Assembly (NCBI GenBank): GCA_031254155.1
Contig: JAIRVA010000011.1
Coordinates: forward strand, 1-39,841
Direction of reading: 5' to 3'
DNA from: Propionibacteriaceae bacterium
GTDB lineage: Bacteria > Actinomycetota > Actinomycetes > Propionibacteriales > Propionibacteriaceae
DNA length: 39,841 nucleotides
Position numbers and translations under genes: made by a program. Positions 7,010-15,495 of this stretch are shown here, piece by piece; the stretch's first letter is position 1; every line of letters starts with the position of its first letter. The notes below the pieces were generated by a model, which ran no database searches, was not told where the DNA came from, and was given only the letters and a program-made list of their open reading frames with translations.

Positions 7010-8081
7010 GACGCCACCTCCCTTCGTTGGCCTTCATCCAGTCGATCAAGAACTCACCCTCGGCGGGTTCACGGCCCGGACCGGACAACAAGTCGACCGC
7101 CACCTGAGCCGGGGCGGCGACCGGATACCCCGCCTGCGACGCGACTGTGTTGACGAACGGCACATCCCTCACAGAAGCGGGCTCCAGCAAGATAACGTTC
7201 GGGGCGGCCACGTTGGGTCGCAGTGCCCATTGCTCGGCGGCCTCCTGGATCGACGACACATACACGTAGGCCGCCTTGGCTGGAGCGTACGGCGCCCACT
7301 CCCGAGCCGCGAACGACCCCGTCACCGCGCACGGGAACCCCCACTCCCGGCCGGACAAGGTCGCAAGGAAATGGTCGACACCTCTGGGTTCGATGAACGC
7401 CATCGCGCGAGTGGTCTCTGGCGTCGGCGCGTCGGCGCTCCACAGACGAAGCAGCCGTTCCCAATCGGTCAGCACGTACCGATCATCAGTCTTGACGACC
7501 AGGTCTTCCCGTTGGAGGAAATCCAACACCCGGTACGTCGCCCCACTCGACGCGCCAGCGGTCGCGATCAGGTCGCGGGCGCGCCAATCCCGCCGGTAGT
7601 CGAGCAGCGCGCGTGTGACCCGGGCAGCCGGTTCGCCCTTGAGCGTCCCGCGCGGTCTGCCTTGTCGCCATGGATCACGGTCCTCACCCCGGTCCGCGAT
7701 GAACACGGCTGGATCATTCACGACGATGCGCAGGTTCCCGGTGGCATCCACGTACGACACACCCTCGTTCGCGAGCGCCTCCCGTACCGACGGTGACAGG
7801 TAGCGGGCAGCGACGACCGGTACGCCCCCACACCTGACAGCCCAGCCCCGGACCTGGCCGACCAGACGTGGTACGTCGCGGCGCTCGACGAACTGCCTAA
7901 CCTGGACGACCAGCCGTGTGGACCGTCCGTCCGGAGCCTTGATCGTGATGGCCAGGTCCGGCCCCGACAGATCGCCCGGAGTATCAGTGGTTGCTGCCCA
8001 GCCGACGGGGAAACGCTCCCCCACTAGGGCAGCGACACGACGCTCGACCTCGGCCGCCGTGGGCACAGTGGCTGGCGCCAT
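7002..8081 (-). CDS. AbiEi-like antitoxin with winged-helix domain, first AbiE module
   Basis: A 359-residue protein from ATG at 8081, which has GGAGG at the right distance; a GTG at 8090 would sit on top of that site. It resembles the long actinobacterial AbiEi-type regulators: the N-terminal half (residues 1-150) contains VRQFVERRDVPRLVGQVRGWA and the YVDATGNLRI segment. A central winged helix (about 160-220: RVTRALLDYRRDWRARDLIATAGASSGATYRVLDFLQREDLV) should bind DNA. The C-terminal part is the region that counteracts the toxin in the family. In known AbiE systems the antitoxin represses its own promoter and neutralises the toxin without stable binding (type IV). Two palindromes lie in its promoter region. 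Confidence 0.75.
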   Translation of the reverse strand: MAPATVPTAAEVERRVAALVGERFPVGWAATTDTPGDLSGPDLAITIKAPDGRSTRLVVQVRQFVERRDVPRLVGQVRGWAVRCGGVPVVAARYLSPSVREALANEGVSYVDATGNLRIVVNDPAVFIADRGEDRDPWRQGRPRGTLKGEPAARVTRALLDYRRDWRARDLIATAGASSGATYRVLDFLQREDLVVKTDDRYVLTDWERLLRLWSADAPTPETTRAMAFIEPRGVDHFLATLSGREWGFPCAVTGSFAAREWAPYAPAKAAYVYVSSIQEAAEQWALRPNVAAPNVILLEPASVRDVPFVNTVASQAGYPVAAPAQVAVDLLSGPGREPAEGEFLIDWMKANEGRWRRE

Positions 8082-8428
8082 CGGGTACACCTCCGTTCGT
8101 GTACTGGGATCTTCCCGCTGTCAGCGGAATACTCCACTTTCCAGAACACTATACTGTGTGTTCGCGAAACTCTACTAATCCGCCGTCAGCGGGTTCGGTG
8201 GCTTCTCCGAACGCCTTTGCCGAAGCCGCCCCGCAGCAACTGGCATCCCGTGGTCATCTCTTTGTCATGCAAAACCACCCGGGAGAACCCGGTTTATGGG
8301 CTGTAGGTGTGAGTCATGTCGCATGTTTGTGGGTGGTTGGTGTTGGGCGTATCATGGCGTGAACTGGTGTCGGTGCCGCCCGATCGGCTTTTGAACCGAG
8401 GCCTCTGGTTCGACAGGAGGGTGCGGCG
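8082..8428. other. Divergent promoter region between the first AbiE module and the DUF5655 gene
   Basis: No gene is seen in these 347 bases. The first 110 hold the antitoxin promoter (TATAGT read on the minus strand at 8148-8153) and the two palindromes. The remaining 240 bases lead to the DUF5655 gene, whose AGGAGG lies 7 bases before its ATG. This part contains no obvious structured RNA. Confidence 0.5.
8115..8192. promoter_or_regulatory. Paired palindromic operators for the first AbiE antitoxin
   Basis: CCGCTGTCAGCGG at 8115-8127 is a perfect 6-base palindrome around one base. CCGCCGTCAGCGG at 8180-8192 is the same sequence with one change. They bracket the minus-strand TATAGT (-10) at 8148-8153, one upstream and one in the leader, a layout suited to autorepression by the winged-helix antitoxin. 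Repeats of the sequence make the operator reading likely; binding is inferred. Confidence 0.65.
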
Positions 8429-9346
8429 ATGAGTGACTTGAAGCTCTTCCGGGTCAGCGGGGACAAGGTGGTGTCGCTGCCTGGGGGTGGGGTCGCCTTG
8501 GAGAAGTCTCTCCAGGTCTTGATCGAGAGGAACATGGAGACCATGTTCGGGGTGCGGTTTCTCGTCTCCGAGCATTCCACAGGCGTGAAACACGGCGGGC
8601 GGATTGATTCGCTGGGCATCGACGAGAACAACTCGCCTGTCATCTTCGAGTACAAGCGCGCCACCAACGAGAACGTCATCAACCAAGGATTGTTCTACCT
8701 CGACTGGCTGGTGGACCACAAAGCAGAGTTCCAACTTCTGGTGCTGAAGCACTTTGGCCAGTCGGTGGCTGACGCCATCGAGTGGTCGACGCCCCGCCTG
8801 ACCTGTGTGGCAGGCGACTTCACGAAGTACGATGTCCACGCGGTGTCCCAGATGGGCCGAGCCATTGAACTGGTCAAGTACACACGTTTTGGCGACGATC
8901 TGATCGCCCTTGATCTGATTGCGTCGACTCGTGCTTCCGCTGGGGTGGGAGAGATGTCCGTACCTAAACCGAACGGTGGCAAGGCCAAGGAGAGGACCGT
9001 CACCAGCTTGCTGGACCAGGCTCCCGTGACCCTGGGCGACCTGTACGCCGAGTTGGAGGCGTTCATCGTCGCTCTCGGCGATGACGTGACGAAGAACACG
9101 CTCAAGTTTTACTTTGCCTTCCGGCGCTTGAAGAACTTCGCTTGTGTGGAAGTACATCCGCAGACGAAGAACCTGCTGGTGTACCTCAAAGTCGTCCCGG
9201 ACACGGTCGAGTTGGTCGAGGGCTTCAGCCGCGACGTGCGCAACGTCGGCCACTTCGGTACGGGCGACCTGGAGCTTCGCATCACCAGTCCCGCTGATCT
9301 GGCCAAGGCGCAACCACTGATCCAGATGAGCTACGAAAACAACTAG
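8429..9346 (+). CDS. DUF5655 protein with PD-(D/E)XK nuclease-like N-terminal domain
   Basis: A 305-residue protein. The N-terminal part carries GGRIDSLGIDENNSPVIFEYKRA: Asp60, Glu74 and Lys76 form the D-x13-E-x-K of PD-(D/E)XK nucleases, as in NucS-like and COG3586 proteins often annotated as predicted transport proteins. A variable linker (about 165-190) is followed by the C-terminal DUF5655 domain (190-300), with KNTLKFYFAFRRLKNFACVEVHPQTKNLLVYLKV typical of that family. The start ATG has AGGAGG 7 bases upstream. It stands alone between two AbiE modules and ends 5 bases before the convergent toxin gene. A nuclease role in defence is likely from motif and setting; the substrate is unknown. 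Confidence 0.8.
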   Translation: MSDLKLFRVSGDKVVSLPGGGVALEKSLQVLIERNMETMFGVRFLVSEHSTGVKHGGRIDSLGIDENNSPVIFEYKRATNENVINQGLFYLDWLVDHKAEFQLLVLKHFGQSVADAIEWSTPRLTCVAGDFTKYDVHAVSQMGRAIELVKYTRFGDDLIALDLIASTRASAGVGEMSVPKPNGGKAKERTVTSLLDQAPVTLGDLYAELEAFIVALGDDVTKNTLKFYFAFRRLKNFACVEVHPQTKNLLVYLKVVPDTVELVEGFSRDVRNVGHFGTGDLELRITSPADLAKAQPLIQMSYENN

Positions 9347-9351
9347 CCCGC

Positions 9352-10290
9352 TCAGGCTCCGTCGATGGCAGTTATCCAATCGTTGAGGGTCGCGACAACC
9401 TTGGCGAGAGGCAGTCTAACCTGGGCGTCGTCGCTGGCTTTGGCGTAGTCGTCCGCCCAGTGGGGGTAGGCGGTGAGGGTGGGTGGCCAGGTACGGGGCA
9501 CCCGGTTCAGAATGGTCGCTTCGGCCGCGCGAGCAGTGAAAATGTCGAGCGCGGCTGTCCGGATGTCGCCTAACGTTGGTGATCCGGTGGACTCGGTCAG
9601 GTCTTTGAGCAGAAGCAGGTCGATGGCGTCGCGGGCACGGTCGTTGACGTGCGCAGGCGGGTCGTGGGGATCGGTGGAAGCGTGCAGTTTCTGGGCGATC
9701 TGGTAGCGTATGGCCAAGCCGACGAGCGCATCCGGGTCGGGCAAGCCGAAGCCGGCCAACGCTGGAGCCGGGAACACTTCCCCGGTTTCGCCGGCGTGGC
9801 CCTCGTCCGGCGACAACTCGACCTGGATCTTTCGCCAGGTCACACCGCGCAGGGTCAGGGTGAGTTGCACGCGGCGCGGCTTAATGATCTTGGCGGGCGT
9901 GTCGATTACTTCGATGTTGCCGCGTCGGAACCCGACTGGTCCCCACGGTTCGGCGAGCACGTCGTCCAACACGTCCAGGAATGACTCGATATCGCCTCGT
10001 ACCAGGCCGTCCACGTCTTTCGTCGCCCGTGTGGGGACGGACAGACGGTGCTGCAGCATCGTACCGCCCTTGAGTAAGAAACAACTCGTCCCGTCTTCGT
10101 GGACCGCGCGCTGGAGCGCCGCCGTCACGACCGTCGACGCGACCAGCCAGCCCAGGCGTCCACCCTCGGTGCCTTCGAGGTCGCGTTCGGCGTGTAGGAT
10201 CCAGTTGTTCAGCACGTTGGCGGAGTTGGGTTCTTTCGTCTTCGGCTTGAGCGTACGCAGCTGTTCGTACAAGCGTGGTTCATTGGTCAT
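9352..10290 (-). CDS. abiEii: AbiEii nucleotidyltransferase toxin, second AbiE module
   Basis: A 312-residue protein with clear AbiEii motifs: LLKGGTMLQHRL (residues 72-83), then RATKDVDGL, where Asp92 and Asp94 are the metal-binding acids; the WRKIQVELSPDEG strand; IAQKLHAST with the conserved Lys; and DRARDAIDLLLLKDL near residue 230. These define a nucleotidyltransferase that inactivates RNA targets when freed from its antitoxin. The start is ATG at 10290, inside the last codons of the antitoxin gene (11-base overlap), so the pair is translationally coupled. A frame extending to 10395 is upstream shadow. It is closer to the classical AbiEii toxin than the copy at 6191-7009. Confidence 0.88.
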   Translation of the reverse strand: MTNEPRLYEQLRTLKPKTKEPNSANVLNNWILHAERDLEGTEGGRLGWLVASTVVTAALQRAVHEDGTSCFLLKGGTMLQHRLSVPTRATKDVDGLVRGDIESFLDVLDDVLAEPWGPVGFRRGNIEVIDTPAKIIKPRRVQLTLTLRGVTWRKIQVELSPDEGHAGETGEVFPAPALAGFGLPDPDALVGLAIRYQIAQKLHASTDPHDPPAHVNDRARDAIDLLLLKDLTESTGSPTLGDIRTAALDIFTARAAEATILNRVPRTWPPTLTAYPHWADDYAKASDDAQVRLPLAKVVATLNDWITAIDGA

Positions 10291-10849
10291 AGCGGGCCTC
10301 CAGTAGCGTTGTGAGGTGGTCACGTTCGGCCGGGGGTACGAGGCCGGTACGGGCGGAGCGTTCGAGTGCTTGGCGGATGAGGTACGTGGGTACACCGGTT
10401 TCCAGGCACTGCCGGATCGCCGTCCCAGCGGTCACGATGGGGATCGATTCCCACCACGTCATCTCGGGCGGAGTGAGGTCTTCCCGGTGGATGACGTACC
10501 GAGCCGGAATCACCCGCTCGACACGGCGTTTCGCACCGACGGTGACATGGATCTTGTCGGGGTTGATGTCGCTGATGTCCCACGCGTCCAACGCTGATTC
10601 GTGGCTCAGGCACGCCTCGGGAAAACCCGTCCAGAGGACGGCTTGCATCAACGGAGCGTATGGGATCACAGGCATCTGACCGAGCCGGTACACCCCGCGA
10701 GAGACGTGATCGATCCGGCCTCGTCTAACCATCATGGCTAAGAGCGGCGGTGACACTCCCGCATCGTACGCTTGGCGGGCGGTGACAAAACCGTGTTGCT
10801 CAAGAGCGATCTCCCGCAACCGGTCCACGCTTGTCAGCGCCTCAGCCAT
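10280..10849 (-). CDS. abiEi: AbiEi antitoxin with N-terminal winged helix, second AbiE module
   Basis: A 189-residue protein, the usual length of AbiEi antitoxins. The N-terminal winged helix (residues 9-60: LREIALEQHGFVTARQAYDAGVSPPLLAMMVRRGRIDHVSRGVYRL) is the DNA-binding part. The C-terminal domain includes ALDAWDISDINPDKIHVTVGAKRRVER and VIPARYVIHREDLTPPE, the segments conserved in AbiEi_4-type antitoxins. It represses its own operon and counteracts the toxin (type IV system). ATG at 10849 is directly preceded by a 29-base palindrome. A short AGGG inside that palindrome could serve as ribosome site, so repressor binding would cover promoter and leader together. Confidence 0.88.
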   Translation of the reverse strand: MAEALTSVDRLREIALEQHGFVTARQAYDAGVSPPLLAMMVRRGRIDHVSRGVYRLGQMPVIPYAPLMQAVLWTGFPEACLSHESALDAWDISDINPDKIHVTVGAKRRVERVIPARYVIHREDLTPPEMTWWESIPIVTAGTAIRQCLETGVPTYLIRQALERSARTGLVPPAERDHLTTLLEARYDQ

Positions 10850-10851
10850 AC

Positions 10852-10880
10852 GTAAACCCTAACATAATGTTAAGGTTTAC
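10852..10880. promoter_or_regulatory. 29-base palindromic operator of the second AbiE module
   Basis: Arms 10852-10865 (GTAAACCCTAACAT) and 10867-10880 (ATGTTAAGGTTTAC) are inverted copies with a single mismatch around one central A. The palindrome ends two bases from the antitoxin start codon. AbiEi proteins are known to bind inverted repeats before their own gene; this fits that role. Confidence 0.75.
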
Positions 10881-10958
10881 GGAGTGATTCCAATCCGGTG
10901 CGGGACGCCGTATAACGGCATTCGAGCCGAACGGGCCCCATGGGCGCGTTTCTAAATG

Positions 10959-11082
10959 ATTTAGTACTGAAGTAAGTAGGCTCCGTCGTCCCCCCGCAAT
11001 GACGGACTGTCTGACCGAGAATTCCGCTTGACACACCTACGTACGAGAGAATAGCCTTAAGGTACTTAATTCATTACTAAAT
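10959..11082. promoter_or_regulatory. Promoter and paired 19-base inverted operators of the sugar operon
   Basis: The 19 bases at 10959-10977 and the 19 at 11064-11082 are inverted copies, matching at 17 of 19 positions; both contain TTAGTA/TACTAA-like cores. Between them are TTGACA at 11028-11033 and TAGCCT at 11052-11057 (18-base spacer), a good -35/-10 pair. One arm lies just before the ROK regulator start at 11095. Two distant operators around a promoter suit repression by looping by the ROK protein encoded next; this is inferred. Confidence 0.65.
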
Positions 11083-11094
11083 GAAGGACGAAGG

Positions 11095-12327
11095 ATGCAG
11101 GACTCGGGAAGAGCTGACATGACTCGCTCCGCCGTACTGTCGTTCATCGGTGGCCACGGCCCGGTGTCGCGGGCCGACCTGGCGCGGAGCCTGGATGTGT
11201 CGCCCGCGCTGATGACGCAGACCACGAAGGAGTTGCTGCGCCAGGGCCTGATCACTGAGATGGCACTGTCGCCGTCGCGCGGTGGCAGACCAGCCAGGCT
11301 GCTGGGGCTGGCCGTGGACGCGGGGACGGCGGTCGGTGTCAAGGTCGTGGTCGATCACATCACCGCAGTGGAGTGCGGAATCGACGGAACCGTTCTGAGG
11401 GCAGCCACGGAACCGTTCGACGCGGCTTCCCCCGCGGCGCTGGACGCGCTGGTGGCGTTGTTGCGGACGTTCATGGCCGGTTCGTCCAGCCGCCGGATCC
11501 TGGGTATGGGTGTGGCGACGCCGGGCAACGTGGACGCACAATCGGTGGGGACGGTCGAGTCCACCCAGATGGGTTGGTCTGGGGTTCCGCTGGGCGCGCG
11601 GCTGCGCGCCGAGTTCGACCTGCCCGTCCTGGTTGACAACAACGTCAACGCCCTGGCCATCGCGGAGACGTTGTACGGACAGGCGAAGGGTCACGAGAAT
11701 GCGCTCGTGGTGACCATCGGCACCGGCATCGGCGCGGGGATCATCGCCGATGGCGTGGTGTTGCGCGGCCACGCCGGGATCGCGGGCGAGATCGGGCATC
11801 TGCCGACGGTTGAGGGCGGCCCGCTGTGCCAATGCGGCGCCCGCGGCTGTCTGGAAGCGGTCATCGGGCAGCAAGCGCTGGTCGGAGAGGCCCGCCAACG
11901 GGGCATTCTCACGTCCGGAGAGGCCATTGGCGTCCTCGGGGACCGAGCCGATAGCGGCGATCAGCGGGCGCAGGAAGTGTACGAGCAGGCAGGCCACCTC
12001 CTGGGCCGGGCCCTGGCCGGGGTCGTGAACCTTCTCGACCCGGAGGTCGTCATCGTCTCGGGCGAAGGTGTGGAGTCGTGGCGGCACTGGATGTTCGGCT
12101 TCGAGCCGGCGTTCCGCGCCTGTCTGATCCCGGCCAAACGGGGTGTCCCCGTCACGGTCGAGGCGTGGGCGGATGACCGCTGGGCGCAAGGCGCGGCCTG
12201 CCTCGTGCTCGGTACCCCGTTCGACGGGCAGGGTTTGTCGGGCGAGCAGGGCGAGTGGGTACGGCAGCGTTTGGCGGAAACCACCTCTCCACCGCCGGGC
12301 GAAGCTGACAAGGCAGACCTGCGATGA
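11095..12327 (+). CDS. ROK-family transcriptional regulator of the sugar operon
   Basis: A 410-residue protein. Residues about 9-60 are a winged helix (SRADLARSLDVSPALMTQTTKELLRQGLI) of the MarR-like kind found in ROK repressors. The rest is a sugar-kinase-like fold: VDNNVNALAIAE near 180, GTGIGAGIIADG, and the zinc motif CxCGxxGC at Cys245, Cys247 and Cys252. ROK repressors bind a sugar or sugar phosphate there and release DNA. The start ATG at 11095 follows GAAGGA closely; an in-frame ATG at 11119 with GGGAAGAG upstream is a real alternative. It overlaps the first permease gene by 4 bases, so it is co-transcribed with the transporter it most likely controls. Confidence 0.9.
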   Translation: MQDSGRADMTRSAVLSFIGGHGPVSRADLARSLDVSPALMTQTTKELLRQGLITEMALSPSRGGRPARLLGLAVDAGTAVGVKVVVDHITAVECGIDGTVLRAATEPFDAASPAALDALVALLRTFMAGSSSRRILGMGVATPGNVDAQSVGTVESTQMGWSGVPLGARLRAEFDLPVLVDNNVNALAIAETLYGQAKGHENALVVTIGTGIGAGIIADGVVLRGHAGIAGEIGHLPTVEGGPLCQCGARGCLEAVIGQQALVGEARQRGILTSGEAIGVLGDRADSGDQRAQEVYEQAGHLLGRALAGVVNLLDPEVVIVSGEGVESWRHWMFGFEPAFRACLIPAKRGVPVTVEAWADDRWAQGAACLVLGTPFDGQGLSGEQGEWVRQRLAETTSPPPGEADKADLR

Positions 12328-13241
12328 TGTCGGCGACAACGACCTCACGGGGACGATCTCGGTTCACGTGGCAGAAGGCCAAGTACGCCCTGACGGTACT
12401 GCTGTTCCTGCTGCCGAGCGCCGTACCTCTGGCGTACTTCACGATCTATCCCATGTTCGCGGCCCTGTGGACATCGCTGCACAAGTGGAACCTGCTGTCG
12501 CCGATGCAGTGGGTTGGTCTCGACAACTACGCGACGCTCTTGCAAAACCCGGAGACCTGGCGGGCGTTCGGGAACACGGTCTACTACATCGTGGGCTACC
12601 TGCCGCTGGTGTACGTCGGTGGTCTCGGCCTGGCCATCGCTCTCAACGCGGCGATCCCGTTCCGGAACTTCTTGCGCGGCATGTACTTCCTGCCAGTGGT
12701 CACAAGCTGGATCGTGGTGGCCCTGGTGTGGCGGTGGCTGCTGAACCCGTCGGTGGGCATCGTCAACTCCCTCCTCGGCCTGGTCGGCATTGACGGGCCG
12801 GGCTGGTGGACGGACCCCACGTGGGCCATGCCGTCGATCATCCTGGCGTCGGCATGGAAAGACCTCGGGTTCGTCATGATCATCCTGCTCGCCGGCTTGC
12901 AGACGGTACCGCAGGACTTGTACGAGGCCGCCCGGATCGACGGCGCGGGCTGGTGGGCCAGGCTTCGGTACGTCACCTTGCCGCTGCTTTCGCCGACGAC
13001 CTTCTTCGTGGTCGTGATCTCGCTGATCAACGGTTTCCAAGTCTTCGACCAGGTGTACGCGATGACCGGCGGCGGCCCCGCCGGAGCGTCCCAAGTCGTC
13101 GTACAGCAGGTGTACGACCTGACCTTCCGCTACTCGCAGGCGGGTATGGCGTCGGCCTTGTCCTGGCTGCTGTTCCTCCTGGTCCTGGTGGTGACCATCG
13201 TCCAGATGGTCGGGCAGAGGAAGTGGGTGAACTATGCCTGA
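12324..13241 (+). CDS. Carbohydrate ABC transporter permease, MalF-like (CUT1)
   Basis: A 305-residue inner-membrane protein with six hydrophobic helices. The first begins at about residue 17 (KYALTVLLFLLPSAVPLAYF), preceded by a charged cytoplasmic N-terminus. The cytoplasmic EAA loop is clear near residue 196 (EAARIDGAGWWARLRYVTLPLL), which docks the ATPase. The family imports oligosaccharides together with a second permease, a binding protein and a shared ATPase. ATGA overlap with the ROK gene and 8-base overlap with the next permease show one operon. Confidence 0.92.
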   Translation: MMSATTTSRGRSRFTWQKAKYALTVLLFLLPSAVPLAYFTIYPMFAALWTSLHKWNLLSPMQWVGLDNYATLLQNPETWRAFGNTVYYIVGYLPLVYVGGLGLAIALNAAIPFRNFLRGMYFLPVVTSWIVVALVWRWLLNPSVGIVNSLLGLVGIDGPGWWTDPTWAMPSIILASAWKDLGFVMIILLAGLQTVPQDLYEAARIDGAGWWARLRYVTLPLLSPTTFFVVVISLINGFQVFDQVYAMTGGGPAGASQVVVQQVYDLTFRYSQAGMASALSWLLFLLVLVVTIVQMVGQRKWVNYA

Positions 13242-14097
13242 GGCGACGAACACCGCCGCGCTGGCCGTGCCCACTGCCCGCCGGAAACTGAAATCCTGGC
13301 AAATTGTTCTCGTGGTCGCAGTGGTTTGCGGGGCCTGCGTGATGTTCTTCCCGTTCCTGTGGACGTTCATCACCTCGGTCTCGCCCGGCGCGGGCCTGAC
13401 CGCCACGCCGAAGCTGATCCCCGACAACCCGTCACTGGGCGCCTACGAGTTGCTGTTCTCGAAGACGAAGTTCCCGCGCGTCATCGCCAACTCTCTGGGG
13501 CTGGCCGTGGCCACGACGCTCCTGCAGTTGCTCACCAGTTCGCTCGCCGCCTACGTCTTCTCCCGGATGCCGTTCCCTGGCCGGGGCGCGGTGTTCGCCC
13601 TCTATCTGGCCACGATGATGATCCCGATGCAGGTGCTGATGGTCCCGTTGTTCGTCCAGATGCGTGACCTCGGCCTGGTCGACTCGTACCTCGGTGTCCT
13701 GCTGCCGGGCGTGGCGTCCGCGTTCGGCGTGTTCCTGCTGCGCCAGGCGATGAACACGGTGCCCCGCGAACTGGACGAGGCCGCCCGCCTCGACGGGGCC
13801 GGGCACTTGCGAATCTTCGGCCAGATCGTGCTGCCGCTCGTCGGACCGTCCCTGGCCACGCTCACGGTCTTCTCGTTCATGTCCAGTTGGAACGCGTTCC
13901 TGTGGCCGCTCGTCATCCTGCGCTCGGAGGAACTCAAGACGCTGCCACTGGCGCTGGCCGGGATGCAGGGCCAGTACACGACGCAGTGGGATGTGATGAT
14001 GGCCGGTTCGGTCATCTCGATCCTGCCTATGCTCGCCATCTACTTGTTCGCCCAGAAGTACGTCATCCAAGGCGTAGCCAACACGGGTATCAAATAA
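13234..14097 (+). CDS. Carbohydrate ABC transporter permease, MalG-like (CUT1)
   Basis: A 287-residue membrane protein, partner of the MalF-like permease. The first helix is at about residues 26-46 (IVLVVAVVCGACVMFFPFLW), followed by the periplasmic-loop motif ending in TSVSPG. The EAA loop is EAARLDGAGHLRIFGQIVLPLV near residue 183, and the C-terminus has LFAQKYVIQGVANTGIK, a typical MalG ending that lies in the membrane-cytoplasm region. Start codon overlaps the upstream gene. No ATP-binding subunit is encoded in the operon; in many actinobacteria one multi-use ATPase (MsiK/MsmK type) serves several CUT1 importers. Confidence 0.92.
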   Translation: MPEATNTAALAVPTARRKLKSWQIVLVVAVVCGACVMFFPFLWTFITSVSPGAGLTATPKLIPDNPSLGAYELLFSKTKFPRVIANSLGLAVATTLLQLLTSSLAAYVFSRMPFPGRGAVFALYLATMMIPMQVLMVPLFVQMRDLGLVDSYLGVLLPGVASAFGVFLLRQAMNTVPRELDEAARLDGAGHLRIFGQIVLPLVGPSLATLTVFSFMSSWNAFLWPLVILRSEELKTLPLALAGMQGQYTTQWDVMMAGSVISILPMLAIYLFAQKYVIQGVANTGIK

Positions 14098-14122
14098 CCC
14101 ATTTGCAGAAAGGAAACACACC

Positions 14123-15397
14123 ATGTCACGCATGACCCAACTTGCCCGTGTCGGCCTCGTCGCCGTCCTCGGGCTGAGCCTCACCGCCTGTTCGGGGGGT
14201 GGGGAGCCGGGCGGCGGCGCCTCCTCCGGCGCTTCGGCGACGAGTACGCCGGTGACCATCACGTACTCGAACTTCATCTCCAACGGTGGCAACGAGGCGA
14301 ACCTCGCCGCGATCGTGTCCGCGTTCGAGACCGCGAATCCCGGCATCAAAGTCGAGGTGAAGACGCTGCCTTACGCGGACTACTTCACCGCGCTCCAGAC
14401 CGATGTCGCGGGCGGGACCACCGCTGACGTGTTCGACATCGAGTACGCCAACTACGCCGCGTACCAGGCCAACGGTGTCCTCGCCGCGCTGGAAGGCGTT
14501 GACACGGCGGTCTACCAGAAGAACCTGGCCGACGCCTACGCCACCGGTGGTACTCAATACGCGCTCCCCAGCTCCTTCTCGAACGTCGTCCTGTTCTACA
14601 ACAAGACCCTGTTCGACGCCGCCGGCGTCGGTTACCCGACCGCCTCGTGGACGTGGGCCGACGAGCAGGCCGCAGCGGAGAAGCTGACCGACACCGCCAA
14701 GGGCGTGTGGGGCGACTACCAGCCGATCAGCTACAACGAGTACTACAAGGTGGTCGCGCAGACGGGTGGGCAGTTCCTGTCCGCTGACGGCAAGTCGGCC
14801 GCGTTCAACAGCCCCGAGGGCATCAAGGCCGCGAAGTGGCTGGTCGACAAGTCCGGCCAGACCATGCCGACGGCCGCGCAGGGCGCGGGCACCGCTGACT
14901 TCGACTCCAACCTGTTCAAGGACGGCAAACTGGCGATGTGGCACACCGGTATCTGGATGTTCGGCGCCTACGCCAACGCCAGCTTCGACTGGGACATCGC
15001 GGTCGAGCCGGGTGACACCACCCATGCGTCGGCGATGTTCTCCAATGCGCTGGCCGTGTCGGCGAACTCGAAGAACAAGGAGGCCGCGCAGAAGTGGGCG
15101 GTGTTCATGTCGAGCTCGCAGGCCATGGTGGACACCCGCCTGAAAGCCGGCTGGGAGCTTCCGCCCATCGCCGACAAAGCGGCGCTGTCCTCGTACCTCA
15201 CCGCCGGGAAACCCGCCAACCGGCAGGCCGTGCTCGACTCGTTGGATGCCGTGGCTCTGGCCCCGTCTCTGGGTGAGAACCAAGCCGAGATGCAAGATGC
15301 CGTGAACGGACAACTGACCGAGGCCGCCGCCGGACGCAAGACGGTCGAAGACGCCGTCAAGGCCGCCGCTGACAAAGTTGACGCCCTCCTGAAGTAA
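14123..15397 (+). CDS. Sugar-binding lipoprotein of the ABC transporter
   Basis: A 424-residue extracellular solute-binding protein (family 1). The signal peptide ends in the lipobox LTAC, with lipidated Cys23, followed by a Gly/Ser-rich tether. The mature domain starts with TITYSNFISNGGNEANLAAIVSAFE and contains typical type I SBP segments such as DVFDIEYANYAAYQANGVLAAL and KDGKLAMWHTGIWMFGAY. It captures the sugar at the cell surface and delivers it to the permeases. A good AGAAAGGAA lies before ATG at 14123. A stable stem-loop follows the gene, as is common after binding-protein genes. Confidence 0.92.
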   Translation: MSRMTQLARVGLVAVLGLSLTACSGGGEPGGGASSGASATSTPVTITYSNFISNGGNEANLAAIVSAFETANPGIKVEVKTLPYADYFTALQTDVAGGTTADVFDIEYANYAAYQANGVLAALEGVDTAVYQKNLADAYATGGTQYALPSSFSNVVLFYNKTLFDAAGVGYPTASWTWADEQAAAEKLTDTAKGVWGDYQPISYNEYYKVVAQTGGQFLSADGKSAAFNSPEGIKAAKWLVDKSGQTMPTAAQGAGTADFDSNLFKDGKLAMWHTGIWMFGAYANASFDWDIAVEPGDTTHASAMFSNALAVSANSKNKEAAQKWAVFMSSSQAMVDTRLKAGWELPPIADKAALSSYLTAGKPANRQAVLDSLDAVALAPSLGENQAEMQDAVNGQLTEAAAGRKTVEDAVKAAADKVDALLK

Positions 15398-15410
15398 GAC
15401 CAGATTAGAC

Positions 15411-15442
15411 GGTGGGGGCGACTCTCCAAGGTCGTCCCCACC
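15411..15442 (+). terminator. Intercistronic stem-loop after the binding-protein gene
   Basis: GGTGGGGGCGAC at 15411-15422 pairs with GTCGTCCCCACC at 15431-15442, 12 pairs including one G-U, with an 8-base loop. No T-run follows, so it more likely slows 3' decay of the binding-protein transcript or weakens readthrough into the glycosidase genes than ends transcription. Confidence 0.65.
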
Positions 15443-15495
15443 ACCGATACAGTCAAGGGAAGCGCCAACACCACACCGGAAGGGAACCTGGCCAC

